From assembly GCA_039819085.1 (NCBI GenBank), contig JBCBSQ010000001.1, positions 1 to 64,000 on the forward strand: a stretch of DNA of 64,000 nt, in the 5' to 3' direction. Source of the stretch: MED-G105 sp039819085 (GTDB lineage Bacteria; Pseudomonadota; Alphaproteobacteria; Caulobacterales; Parvularculaceae). Position numbers and translations under genes: made by a program. Position 1 is the first letter of the stretch, and every line of letters begins with the position of its first letter. Below the pieces are notes generated by a model, which did not search any database, was not told where the DNA came from, and was given only the letters and a program-made list of their open reading frames with translations. Below, piece by piece: positions 1-8,091 of this stretch.

Positions 1-135
1 CAGTTGACATAACCGTAGACCTCAGAATTTTAACGACGGACAAACCATTTCCCGAATTTCTTACGGATTGGTGAGGAATTTCGGTGCACTCATCGTGCCG
101 GATTGGCGCTGGCGCGCGGGCTTAATTGAATTCTT
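1..135. other. Window edge, no gene seen
   Basis: This stretch is more AT-rich than what follows and lies downstream of the minus-strand ferritin-like gene. I see no open frame of useful length and no clear hairpin with a T-run. It may be the downstream flank of that gene or the edge of a gene beyond the window. Confidence 0.3.
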
Positions 136-963
136 TCAGGCAAGCGGTTCGTAGAGGCTCTGCGCCAACCCTGCTTCAAGCCGGGCATTATGGTTAAACG
201 GTCGTTTCAGCTTGCCAGCGAAGCGCTCTGCGACCAGTCGCTGGAACGTGTCCGTCACCGAGAGCCCGCGGGCGGCGCAGACCGAATTGAACCAACGCGC
301 GCCCTTGCGGACGTGATCGACCTCCTCGACGTAGATGGTCTTGAGGATCGCGGCGCTTTCTTCATCGTCCGCCGCTTCCAGGCGCTCGATCATCGCCGGC
401 GTCACGTCGAGGCCGCGCGCTTCGAGAACCATCGGCGCGATCGCAAGCCGCGCAAGCACGTCGTCTCGGGTGGCCTCCGCGGCAGTCCAAAGCCCGTCAT
501 GAGCGGGAAAGTCGCCGTAGCTGACCCCAAGCGTCGCCATTCGCCGTTCAAGCATTGCAAAGTGCCGGGCTTCGTCAGCGCCGACTTCGAACCAGTCAGT
601 TACGAAGGCGGTGGCGTCGAGACCTTCAGCCGCCACTGCGCCTGCGAACCGCGCCGCCATGTCGAAGGCGAGGTCGATGGCGTTCAGTTCAATATGCGCA
701 ATGGCGTGCAGAAGCGCGGCCCGACCTTTAGGCGACGTCAACCTGCGACGCGGGACCTCTCCGGGCGCGGCGAGTTCAGGGCGCGCCGGGCGCGCAGGCC
801 GGTCTGGCGGCGCAAAGTCATCCTCTTCGCCAATGACGATGTCGTTCAGCGCCGACATCGCCGCGGCTGCCGCGGCGGCTTTCGCTTGTGGCTCGGCCGC
901 GTTCAGGACCGCGGCGGCGAGCTTGCGATGCGACGCCTTCATATCGGATACGCCCCCGCTCAC
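136..963 (-). CDS. DUF455 family ferritin-like protein
   Basis: The 275-residue product looks like the DUF455 ferritin-like family, whose cellular role is poorly known. The helices carry diiron-type motifs: HIELNAIDLAFDMAARF near residue 88, DEARHFAMLE near 128 and EEVDHVRKG near 212. The Glu and His residues are spaced as in ferritin-like four-helix bundles, so metal binding is likely. The N-terminal 75 residues are Ala/Pro-rich and probably disordered. The longest start is a GTG overlapping the stop of the upstream peroxiredoxin gene as GTGA. An ATG seven codons later (at 942) is an alternative. The coupling to bcp suggests a shared link to iron or peroxide stress, which is inference. Confidence 0.85.
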   Translation of the reverse strand: MSGGVSDMKASHRKLAAAVLNAAEPQAKAAAAAAAMSALNDIVIGEEDDFAPPDRPARPARPELAAPGEVPRRRLTSPKGRAALLHAIAHIELNAIDLAFDMAARFAGAVAAEGLDATAFVTDWFEVGADEARHFAMLERRMATLGVSYGDFPAHDGLWTAAEATRDDVLARLAIAPMVLEARGLDVTPAMIERLEAADDEESAAILKTIYVEEVDHVRKGARWFNSVCAARGLSVTDTFQRLVAERFAGKLKRPFNHNARLEAGLAQSLYEPLA

Positions 964-1433
964 CCAAGCTCCCGCGCCGCGTTCAGCACTTCCTCCACAT
1001 GGCCGGGCACTTTCACTTTCCGCCAGATTCGCGCAATTCGCCCTTCCGCGTCGATGAGAAAGGTCGACCTTTCAATGCCCATGTATTTTTTGCCGTACAT
1101 GCTTTTCTCCACCCAGACGCCGTACTTCTCGAGGACGGCGTGGTCTTCGTCCGAGGCGAGCGGAATTGTCAGCTCATGCTTGGCCTTGAATTTGTCGTGT
1201 TTGGACACCGGGTCGGCTGACACGCCGAGAATGTCCGCGCCCGCAGCGTCAAAGTCGTCTTGCATGCCGCTGAAGGCGATGGCCTGCTTCGTGCAGCCTG
1301 ACGTGTCGTCCTTCGGGTAAAAGTAGAGCACGAGTTTTCGGCCGGCGTAGTCCTTCAAAGACGCCTTGCCTTCGCCGTCGGTTGGCATTGTAAAGGCTGG
1401 CGCCTTGAGCCCTTCGCGCAGCTCCTTGGCCAT
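960..1433 (-). CDS. bcp: Thioredoxin-dependent peroxiredoxin, Bcp/PrxQ type
   Basis: The product reduces hydrogen peroxide and organic hydroperoxides using thioredoxin as electron donor. The 157-residue protein has the AhpC/TSA fold with the motif FYPKDDTSGCTKQA, which holds the peroxidatic Cys. The usual resolving Cys of many Bcp proteins, five residues later, is not present: Lys-Gln-Ala-Ile-Ala follows, so this is a one-Cys-like variant or resolves elsewhere. I chose the ATG at 1433 because MAKELREGLKAPAF matches the family N-terminus; the frame stays open upstream but that part has no family resemblance. It is translationally coupled to the DUF455 gene downstream. Confidence 0.93.
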   Translation of the reverse strand: MAKELREGLKAPAFTMPTDGEGKASLKDYAGRKLVLYFYPKDDTSGCTKQAIAFSGMQDDFDAAGADILGVSADPVSKHDKFKAKHELTIPLASDEDHAVLEKYGVWVEKSMYGKKYMGIERSTFLIDAEGRIARIWRKVKVPGHVEEVLNAARELG

Positions 1434-1690
1434 AGTCTCGCTCCTCGCTTGCGTGATGAAAACGGAGTGCGTCATATCCGATCGCATTCCGCGCGCAAAC
1501 GGGACGCGGCGTCGCGCGGCCAAGCTTGCAGGAAGGCCGCGTCGCGGGGAGGCCAAGGTGACGGGAGCCCGAGGCGACGCCAGGCCATGGCGTCGGCGCC
1601 TGATGAATGCGTAGGCGCCCCTTGGTTGCGTTGACGGCCCTAAGAGGATCGTCTGTGCTGGTTTATTGACATTGGCGTAAAGGTATCAAT
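1434..1690. other. Divergent intergenic region between bcp and the AsmA-like gene
   Basis: These 257 bases separate two divergently transcribed genes and should hold both promoters. A TTGACA hexamer lies at 1666-1671 on the plus strand, but I find no matching -10 at normal spacing before the TTG start at 1691. Nothing else is recognisable. Confidence 0.35.
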
Positions 1691-4600
1691 TTGGCGAGGA
1701 CGATCGTTCGCAGATGCGCGCTAGGCGCTTGCGTCACTGGCGGCTGCCTTGTCCTTCTCGCCGCCGCGCTCGCCCTTGCAATTGCGGTGACGCTGAAGCG
1801 CGCCGAGCGAGCGCCGCAAAGCCTGAGCTTCTTGAGGCCTGTCGCGACATGGGCCGGCGCACGCTCCTCGCCAGTTGTCGACCGGGTCGATATTGGCGCG
1901 ATGACGTTGGAGCGCGCGGCGGATGGCGGCGCGATTTCGATTTCTTTGGCGGACGTAACGGCGTTCGACGCAGCAGGCGCGACTTTGGCGCAGCTATCTT
2001 CCGTACGCTTTGCATTCCATGGCGGGGACGTTTTAAGAGGACGGTTCGGCCCGCACGAGATCGCCGTTTCAGACGCCAGCGTTCGGATCGTCCGCCGCGC
2101 CGATCGCCGCTACGATCTTGATTATGGACCGAACTGGCGCGGACCGGCCCACGTTCTGGAGAACCTGACGGGCGGGCCCATTTTGCGCGGGGCGTTCGAG
2201 CGTGCGGATTTAAGTCGATTACGGATTGATTTTCTGGACGAGGCGTCGGGGCGGTCCTGGGTGGCGCGGGACGCGTCCGCAAGCATTGATCGCACCGAGG
2301 CGGGCTATGCCGCCCGCGCGCAAGGCTCTTTCGATGATAAGGGCGGCGGCGCGCGCATCGCCTTGTCCGCCGACTATGATCGCGACGCGGAGGAAATCTC
2401 CGCGAGGCTCGAAGTGGTCGAAGCGCCAATGAGCGATATTGTGGAGGTCTTTCTCGGGCCGCAGCCGGCGCGTTTGTCCAGCATGGTCTCCGCGCGAGCC
2501 GAGGTCACTTTGTCTACTGATGGCGCAGTCCGTGGGTCTCGGATTGACGGGCGCGCCGGACCGGGCGTCTTGACGATTGAAGGCGAGACCCCGCGCGCTT
2601 TTGAGCTCGCCAGCGCAGCTCTCTCCATGACGTTCGATCCTGGCCAGGGCGCGTCTGGTTTCTATGACGTCGCGCGGTTCGACGTTCAAAGCCCGGCCCT
2701 CTCAGCTAAAGGCGCCGCCACGCTGGCGCGGAAATTGTCAGGCGAATGGCGGTTCGGCGTCAGCCTCGATGAGGCCGATTTTCCGACTGCGGACGGCGCC
2801 GGGCGCGCCCTGGTGACCGAAGCGGCTTTCGCCGGCGGATTTGATTTGTCCGCACGCCGACTAAAGTTCGATCGCTTGCGGGCCGAAATCTACGGGGCGG
2901 AGATCGCCGGGTCGCTTGCGCTCAATGCGCCCCGCGAAACCTCGCTGGGCGTTGTCGGCGATATGTCCGTTCGAGGGGAGCTGTCGCGTACGGATGTCTT
3001 GTCGCTCTGGCCGAAAGGGGCGGCCTGGGCCGCGCGGCGCTTCGTAGCGGATCGCGTCAAGGGCGGCGTCTTTTCCGGCATCCGCGCCCGTCTAGATCTC
3101 CAGCCAGGCGACGTTGACGGCGGCGCGATCATGCCCGACGCGGCGATGCGGCTTGAGTTCGGCGCCCGCGACGCTGAAGTGACCTATGCGCCCGGCATGC
3201 GCCCGCTCGCCGACGTTGCGGGCGAGGGCCTGCTGCGCGGCAATTCCTTTTCCTTCAAAGCGAAGAGCGGCGCTATCGGCGAAGTGCGGCTCGCGAGCGG
3301 CGAAGTCTCGATCCCGGTCATGCGGCCGAAAGGAGCGCCCGCGACCTTCGATTTCGAAGCCAAAGGCGACGCCGGCGATATCCTTGAGATACTGAACGAT
3401 CCGCCACTGGCGGTCTTGAGAGATCGTCCGTTCTCGCCGGATCAGTTCGCCGGCGAGGGAACGGTCATCGCCAGGATCATTCGACCCAATCAGTCTGACG
3501 CGCCGCGGGAGTCCTATCGCTATGAGGCTGATGCGGTCTTTGACGATCTTTCCTTGCGCGACGCATTCCGGGGAGCGTCATTGACGGGGGGGCAGGCCCG
3601 CGTCCGGCTCGAAACCGGCCAGATGCGTATTGACGGCGGCGGCGCGCTCGCGGGCGCGCCGGTGGCGATCGACTGGCGGCAGAAATTCTCAGGGCCCGGA
3701 GACCGGACGGTGGTCGGCATTGAGGGCGCGTTCGGCCCGGCGCTTGCGGACGTCTTTGGCGTTCCGATCCGCCGATACATGCGCGGCGACGCGCCCTTCG
3801 CTGTGGAGATCCGCGGCGATCTCGGCGCAATCCGTCAGGTGACGGTGGATGCGGACCTGACGCGGTGTTCCCTGGCGCTCGACCTGATCAGTTGGCTGAA
3901 GCCGCCCGGCGAAAGCGCCCGTCTCGCCGCCGACGTCCGGTTTGACGACCCCAGCGGCGGCGTCGCCGCGACGATCGACGCTGTCGGCGCAAACCTCGCC
4001 GTCAACGGCAAGTTGGCGCTCGACGGCGGCGGCGGCCTCATTGAGGCGGATTTCGACGCGCTTCGATTTGGCGAGAAGGCGGATGTCGCGTTGTCGGCGC
4101 GACGCCTCGACGGCGATGGGCTGGAGGCGACGATCGTCGGCCGCCGTTTGAACATCGCCAACGCGGTGGAGGGTTTTCTGGAGGGGGCTGATCTGTCGCC
4201 CGATCGCTCAACCGGGGCGGCTGCGCGCCCGCCGATTTCGCTCATCGCCCGGATCGACGCGTTGCAGTTGAGGGGCGGCGTCACGCTGCAAGACACATCG
4301 CTCGATTTCTCACGCGGCGCCGCCCGTCTAAACGCCCTCGATTTCGTCGGTCTCGCCGCCGACGGATCGAACTTTGAACTCGCCCTGCGCGAAGCGAGCG
4401 TATCTCAAGAACGGCGTATTGAGGCGTATACAGAGGATATCGGCGCATTGCTCGCGGGCGTCTTCGCGATAACCTCGGCCGAAGGCGGAGAGGGCAGGGT
4501 GACGATGAGCCTCCCCGAAGCCGTTGAGGGACCTCTGAAGGGCCGGGTTGAGGCGCGCGGGTTCAGGATCAAACGCGCGCCGCTCCTCGCCCGGGTCTTT

Positions 4601-5110
4601 GCTGCAGGGTCGCTGCCCGGCCTTTCCGATCTCCTGACCGGCGACGGCATCGCCGTTAGCGAAGCGACGGCCGCGTTCGCGCTTGATGGCGGCGCTGTTG
4701 AAATCGACGGTTTCCGGGCAACCGGGCCTTCCGTTGGGATGACCGCCAGCGGCCGCGTCGCGTTCGGTCCCGCATCCGACGTCGATCTCTCAGGCGCGAT
4801 CGCGCCCGCCTATGGCGTGAATTCGCTGCTTGGCCATGCGCCGCTGATTGGCGATCTTTTCGTCAATCGCAGCGGTGAAGGGCTGATCGCCTTGGCATAT
4901 GACGTGTCGGGCCCTGTCGGAAAGCCGACGATCTCGGTCAATCCCCTATCGGCGCTGACGCCTGGCGTCTTCCGCAGAATGTTCGAAGGCGCGCGTCAGA
5001 CCAACGAAGGCGTGGCGCCGTTGCAAGATCAGCCATCGGATGAAGCGCCTCAAGACGAAGACGGCGTCGCGCCGGTCGACAGTGGTCAGGAAGGCGGCGT
5101 TTTTCCCTAA
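1691..5110 (+). CDS. AsmA-like / DUF3971 (YhdP-type) large envelope protein
   Basis: The 1139-residue protein has one N-terminal membrane anchor (about residues 10-33) and a very long, repetitive beta-rich body. This is typical of AsmA-like proteins that bridge inner and outer membrane and are implicated in phospholipid transport. The C-terminal part (GRVTMSLPEAVEGPLKGRV, then RAPLLARVFAAGSLPGLSDLL and VNPLSALTPGVFRRMFEG) matches the AsmA C-terminal signature of YhdP homologues. The start is a TTG with AAAGG seven bases upstream. The stop codon shares the tetranucleotide CTAA with the stop of the convergent tyrS. The tail after the AsmA domain is acidic and low in complexity. Family assignment is firm; the transport role is known only for homologues. 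Confidence 0.85.
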   Translation: MARTIVRRCALGACVTGGCLVLLAAALALAIAVTLKRAERAPQSLSFLRPVATWAGARSSPVVDRVDIGAMTLERAADGGAISISLADVTAFDAAGATLAQLSSVRFAFHGGDVLRGRFGPHEIAVSDASVRIVRRADRRYDLDYGPNWRGPAHVLENLTGGPILRGAFERADLSRLRIDFLDEASGRSWVARDASASIDRTEAGYAARAQGSFDDKGGGARIALSADYDRDAEEISARLEVVEAPMSDIVEVFLGPQPARLSSMVSARAEVTLSTDGAVRGSRIDGRAGPGVLTIEGETPRAFELASAALSMTFDPGQGASGFYDVARFDVQSPALSAKGAATLARKLSGEWRFGVSLDEADFPTADGAGRALVTEAAFAGGFDLSARRLKFDRLRAEIYGAEIAGSLALNAPRETSLGVVGDMSVRGELSRTDVLSLWPKGAAWAARRFVADRVKGGVFSGIRARLDLQPGDVDGGAIMPDAAMRLEFGARDAEVTYAPGMRPLADVAGEGLLRGNSFSFKAKSGAIGEVRLASGEVSIPVMRPKGAPATFDFEAKGDAGDILEILNDPPLAVLRDRPFSPDQFAGEGTVIARIIRPNQSDAPRESYRYEADAVFDDLSLRDAFRGASLTGGQARVRLETGQMRIDGGGALAGAPVAIDWRQKFSGPGDRTVVGIEGAFGPALADVFGVPIRRYMRGDAPFAVEIRGDLGAIRQVTVDADLTRCSLALDLISWLKPPGESARLAADVRFDDPSGGVAATIDAVGANLAVNGKLALDGGGGLIEADFDALRFGEKADVALSARRLDGDGLEATIVGRRLNIANAVEGFLEGADLSPDRSTGAAARPPISLIARIDALQLRGGVTLQDTSLDFSRGAARLNALDFVGLAADGSNFELALREASVSQERRIEAYTEDIGALLAGVFAITSAEGGEGRVTMSLPEAVEGPLKGRVEARGFRIKRAPLLARVFAAGSLPGLSDLLTGDGIAVSEATAAFALDGGAVEIDGFRATGPSVGMTASGRVAFGPASDVDLSGAIAPAYGVNSLLGHAPLIGDLFVNRSGEGLIALAYDVSGPVGKPTISVNPLSALTPGVFRRMFEGARQTNEGVAPLQDQPSDEAPQDEDGVAPVDSGQEGGVFP

Positions 5111-6387
5111 GCCTGTCGAATGCGCGCGTGCTTTTTCTTGCCGATTGAAAGCTTGATATAGCCTTCCACAACATCTGCGGCGTTGAGGGCGCGCTCCTCC
5201 GCCAGGGCGGCGTCATTCACTTTCAGGGCGCCCGCCTTGATGTGGCGTCGTCCTTCGCCGTTTGACGCGATGAGCCCCGTCTCCTTGAACGGGTCGAAAA
5301 GCGCAACGCCTTCCGCAAGAGCGGCGGCCGATATCTCGACCGTCGGCAGATCATCTCCCAGCGCGCCTTCCTCAAAGGTCTTGCGAGCGGTCTCGGCCGC
5401 CGCGGCGGCCGCGTCACGCCCATGCAGGAGCGCGGTCACTTCGTCCGCAAGCGCCTTTTTCGCGTCATTGATCTCAGCGCCTTCGAGCGCGGCGAGCCGA
5501 CGCACTTCGTCCATCGGCAGCGTCGTGAAGCGCGAAAGCATCCGGCCGACGTCAGCGTCTTCGACATTGCGCCAGTATTGCCAGTAATCGTATGGGCTCA
5601 ACTCGTCCGCATTCAGCCAGACCGCGCCGCTCTCGGTCTTGCCCATCTTTTTGCCGGAAGCCGTCGTCAATAGCGGCGTCGTCAGGCCGAAGACCTCAGC
5701 CCCCGCCTTGCGGCGGCATAGCTCGACGCCATTGACGATATTGCCCCACTGGTCCGAGCCACCCATCTGCAGGAGGCAGCCATGCCGCCTGTAGAGCTCC
5801 AGGAAGTCAAACGCCTGCATCAACATGTAGTTGAATTCCAGGAACGTCATCGGGCTTTCGCGCTCAAGCCGCAGTTTGACGCTGTCGAATGTCAGCATAC
5901 GGTTGATCGTGAATTCGGGGCCGTAGTCGCGCAGGAACTCCACATAGCCAAGCTCAGAAAGCCAATCGTCGTTATTGACCATGATGGCGTCGGTCGGGCC
6001 ATCGCCAAAGCGGAGAAACGGTTCAAACGCGCGCTTGATTGACGACAGGTTCCGCGCAATGTCCTCGTCCGACAAAAGCTTGCGCTGCGCGTCTTTTCCG
6101 CTTGGATCGCCCACCTTCGTCGTCCCGCCGCCCATAAGGACGATCGGCTTGTGGCCCGTCTGCTGCAGCCAGTGCAGCATCATGATCTGCACGAGGCTGC
6201 CGGCGTGGAGCGACGTCGCCGTCGCGTCGAACCCGATATAGGCCGCGATCGCGCCTTTTTCAGCCGCCTCGTCAAGGGCGGTCAAATTTGTGCACTGATG
6301 GATAAACCCGCGCTCAGCGAGAACGGCGAGGAGATCGGATTTGAAGTTCTGGGCGGGCGCGTCGGTCATCATGGCGGCTTTGGTCAT
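5107..6387 (-). CDS. tyrS: Tyrosyl-tRNA synthetase
   Basis: The enzyme charges tRNA-Tyr with tyrosine in the cytoplasm. The 426-residue sequence shows the class I HIGH-type motif as LHAGSLVQIM, the tyrosine pocket around NNDDWL and EFNYMLMQAFDF, QMGGSDQWGNI, and the KMSKS-type loop as KKMGKTESG. A C-terminal S4 RNA-binding domain follows (HIKAGALKVNDAAL and GYIKLSIGKKKH). Several starts are possible: TTG at 6399, ATGs at 6387, 6372 and 6369. The family N-terminus favours an ATG, and none has a strong ribosome-binding site. It is divergent from anmK, a common pairing in proteobacteria, and convergent with the AsmA-like gene with overlapping stops. Confidence 0.97.
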   Translation of the reverse strand: MTKAAMMTDAPAQNFKSDLLAVLAERGFIHQCTNLTALDEAAEKGAIAAYIGFDATATSLHAGSLVQIMMLHWLQQTGHKPIVLMGGGTTKVGDPSGKDAQRKLLSDEDIARNLSSIKRAFEPFLRFGDGPTDAIMVNNDDWLSELGYVEFLRDYGPEFTINRMLTFDSVKLRLERESPMTFLEFNYMLMQAFDFLELYRRHGCLLQMGGSDQWGNIVNGVELCRRKAGAEVFGLTTPLLTTASGKKMGKTESGAVWLNADELSPYDYWQYWRNVEDADVGRMLSRFTTLPMDEVRRLAALEGAEINDAKKALADEVTALLHGRDAAAAAAETARKTFEEGALGDDLPTVEISAAALAEGVALFDPFKETGLIASNGEGRRHIKAGALKVNDAALAEERALNAADVVEGYIKLSIGKKKHARIRQA

Positions 6388-6493
6388 TCGCCGGATCAAC
6401 GCCGGCGCTCTGCGCCCCGGATCGTGGGGCTAAACGGAAATTTAAGCTCGAACGGGCGGTCTACCCCCAAATGCGCCGAGAGGGGAAGCACAG

Positions 6494-7678
6494 ATGCTGA
6501 CGCGCGCGAGCCAGCCTGATGGCGGCGACCAGGAGAACGGCGTTCGGACGGTCCTCGGCCTGTCGCATCGGGGCGAGATGGATGGCGTCGCAGCGGCGAT
6601 CCTTCGAACGGACGGCGTTCTGGTTGTGGAGCAGGGGCCTGCGGCGTTCGTTCCCTATTCGCGCGCGGTCAAGACATTCCTGCGCCGCGCCCGCAAAGCC
6701 GTCGCGGAAGGCCGACGCGGCGCTCAGGATGTGCGCGATGCGGAGCGGGCGGTGACGTCCACTTTCATTGAGGCCGCGTCGAATCTCCTGAGCGAGGTTG
6801 CTGAGGCCGGGGATCGGAAGATCGACCTGGTCGGCTATGAAGGGCCTGATATCGACGGATCAGAAATCGTCATCCGCGGCCTGCAGGGACGGACGCGGCT
6901 TTGCGACGCGGCCCGCCTTGCGCGAGAGATAGGCGTTTCGTGCGTCGGCTCCTTCGATGCGGCGGATGTCGCCGCTGGCGGCGCCGGCGGCGATTTGGCC
7001 GAAACGTTCCTGGCCGCGCTTGCAATGCGCTCGCCCCAATTGAGAGCGCCATGCGCTATCCTTGACGTTGCTGATGCGGCGCATCTGACCTTCCCGCCGC
7101 AAACGGAAGCGGACGCGCCGATTTCATTCGACTGTGGCCCGGGGCTTGCGCTTGTCGACAGCTGGATGCGGATTAAGACCGGCGAGCCGGTGGACCGTGA
7201 CGGAAAGGCTGCAAAGGCGGGGCGTGTCGATGAAGAAACGCTGGCCCTGATGCTGACCAATCCCTACCTCAAGCGAGGCGCGCCAAAACGACTTCGGCCC
7301 GACGATTTCAGGATTGCGCCGGTCAACTCGCTGTCGATTTTCGATGGCGCTGCGACGCTGACCGCCTTCGCCGCCGCGTGCGCCGCGCGGTCCGTCGACC
7401 TCTTGCCGAGCACGCCGGGCGCTTGGATCGTCTGTGGACGGGGACGGCGCAATCCGGCGCTCATGGCTGAGCTTAGTGGCCGCCTGTCAGGGCGCGTGGG
7501 AAGACTCGAAGACTTTGGCCTGCGCGGTGATTTTCTCGATGCGGAGCGCGCCGCCTTCCTCGCGGTCCGGTCCGCGCGCCGCCTGCCGATCAGCTTTCCG
7601 AAAACGACCGGCGCGCCCCATGCGCTGACGGGCGGCAAAGTGGTTCTTGCAAGCGCCGGCGCGGTTCTTGGCCAGTGA
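6494..7678 (+). CDS. anmK: Degenerate anhydro-N-acetylmuramic acid kinase homologue
   Basis: AnmK phosphorylates and opens 1,6-anhydro-MurNAc during peptidoglycan recycling. The fold-wide pattern is clear: ADVAAGG near residue 156, FDCGPGLALVD near 214, NPYLKRGAPKRLRPDDF, ATLTAFAAACA, a CGRGRRNPALM block and ISFPKTTGA at the end. The position beside tyrS is also classical. However, the ATP/sugar-binding SGTSxDG loop reads SHRGEMDG, the HGQT motif reads EGPD, the GGxGAPL loop reads GGAGGDL and the glycine-rich CGGGARNP loop reads CGRGRRNP. The Asp in the ADVAAGG segment is kept. Length is normal and the frame is intact, so this is a conserved-looking but probably altered or inactive enzyme rather than a pseudogene. 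The ATG at 6494 has a good GAGGGGAAG site. Confidence 0.8.
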   Translation: MLTRASQPDGGDQENGVRTVLGLSHRGEMDGVAAAILRTDGVLVVEQGPAAFVPYSRAVKTFLRRARKAVAEGRRGAQDVRDAERAVTSTFIEAASNLLSEVAEAGDRKIDLVGYEGPDIDGSEIVIRGLQGRTRLCDAARLAREIGVSCVGSFDAADVAAGGAGGDLAETFLAALAMRSPQLRAPCAILDVADAAHLTFPPQTEADAPISFDCGPGLALVDSWMRIKTGEPVDRDGKAAKAGRVDEETLALMLTNPYLKRGAPKRLRPDDFRIAPVNSLSIFDGAATLTAFAAACAARSVDLLPSTPGAWIVCGRGRRNPALMAELSGRLSGRVGRLEDFGLRGDFLDAERAAFLAVRSARRLPISFPKTTGAPHALTGGKVVLASAGAVLGQ

Positions 7679-7682
7679 CTTC

Positions 7683-8030
7683 TCAGCGTCGCCGTCCGCG
7701 ACGCCGACCCCTGGTGGGCGCGTGGAAAGCCGGGTCTTTCGTGGAAACCCATTTGATGAACGCCGCGATGTCTGGGTGCGCTTTAAGCGCTTCGGGCGTG
7801 TTGTAGCGGCGTGCGAGCTCCGTTTCCGTGAGGTGCGCGTGGATCGCGGCGTGGCAGATATGATGCAGGAGGACGGTCGGTCCGCCCTTGCCGCCTTTCA
7901 GTTTCGGAACGAGATGATGCGCGCTTTGTTTCGCGTGCGGCGGGATCGGGCGGCCGCATAGCGGACAGACCGGGTCATCGTTCTCCGGGGCTTCAGGCGC
8001 GTCGAAGCGCGATGATCTTCGTCGTGTCAT
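7683..8030 (-). CDS. HNH endonuclease-type small protein
   Basis: The 115-residue protein has a CPLCGRPIPP zinc-knuckle, then SAHHLVPKLKGG and LLHHICHAAIHAHLTE. These are the His/Asn-region, metal and second zinc-ligand positions of an HNH (beta-beta-alpha metal) nuclease. The C-terminus is a short Arg-rich tail. I chose the ATG at 8030 (MTRRRSSRF), because the 21 residues available upstream do not resemble the family. Stand-alone HNH proteins of this size are usually host genes of unknown role, not restriction enzymes. No methyltransferase or homing element is next to it. It converges with anmK and diverges from the phosphoesterase gene. Confidence 0.8.
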   Translation of the reverse strand: MTRRRSSRFDAPEAPENDDPVCPLCGRPIPPHAKQSAHHLVPKLKGGKGGPTVLLHHICHAAIHAHLTETELARRYNTPEALKAHPDIAAFIKWVSTKDPAFHAPTRGRRRGRRR

Positions 8031-8091
8031 GATCCCGGTATATGCCAGAAGCTCAGCACGGCCGGCATAGCCGCTGATCAGGAGCTTTTGC

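Noticed and set aside
190..1320. Long plus-strand frame opposite the ferritin-like and bcp genes
   Set aside because: Arg-rich composition and no family pattern; it is the mirror of two well-supported minus-strand genes.
7683..8030. HNH protein as a restriction enzyme or homing endonuclease
   Set aside because: No methyltransferase partner, intron or intein is next to it.
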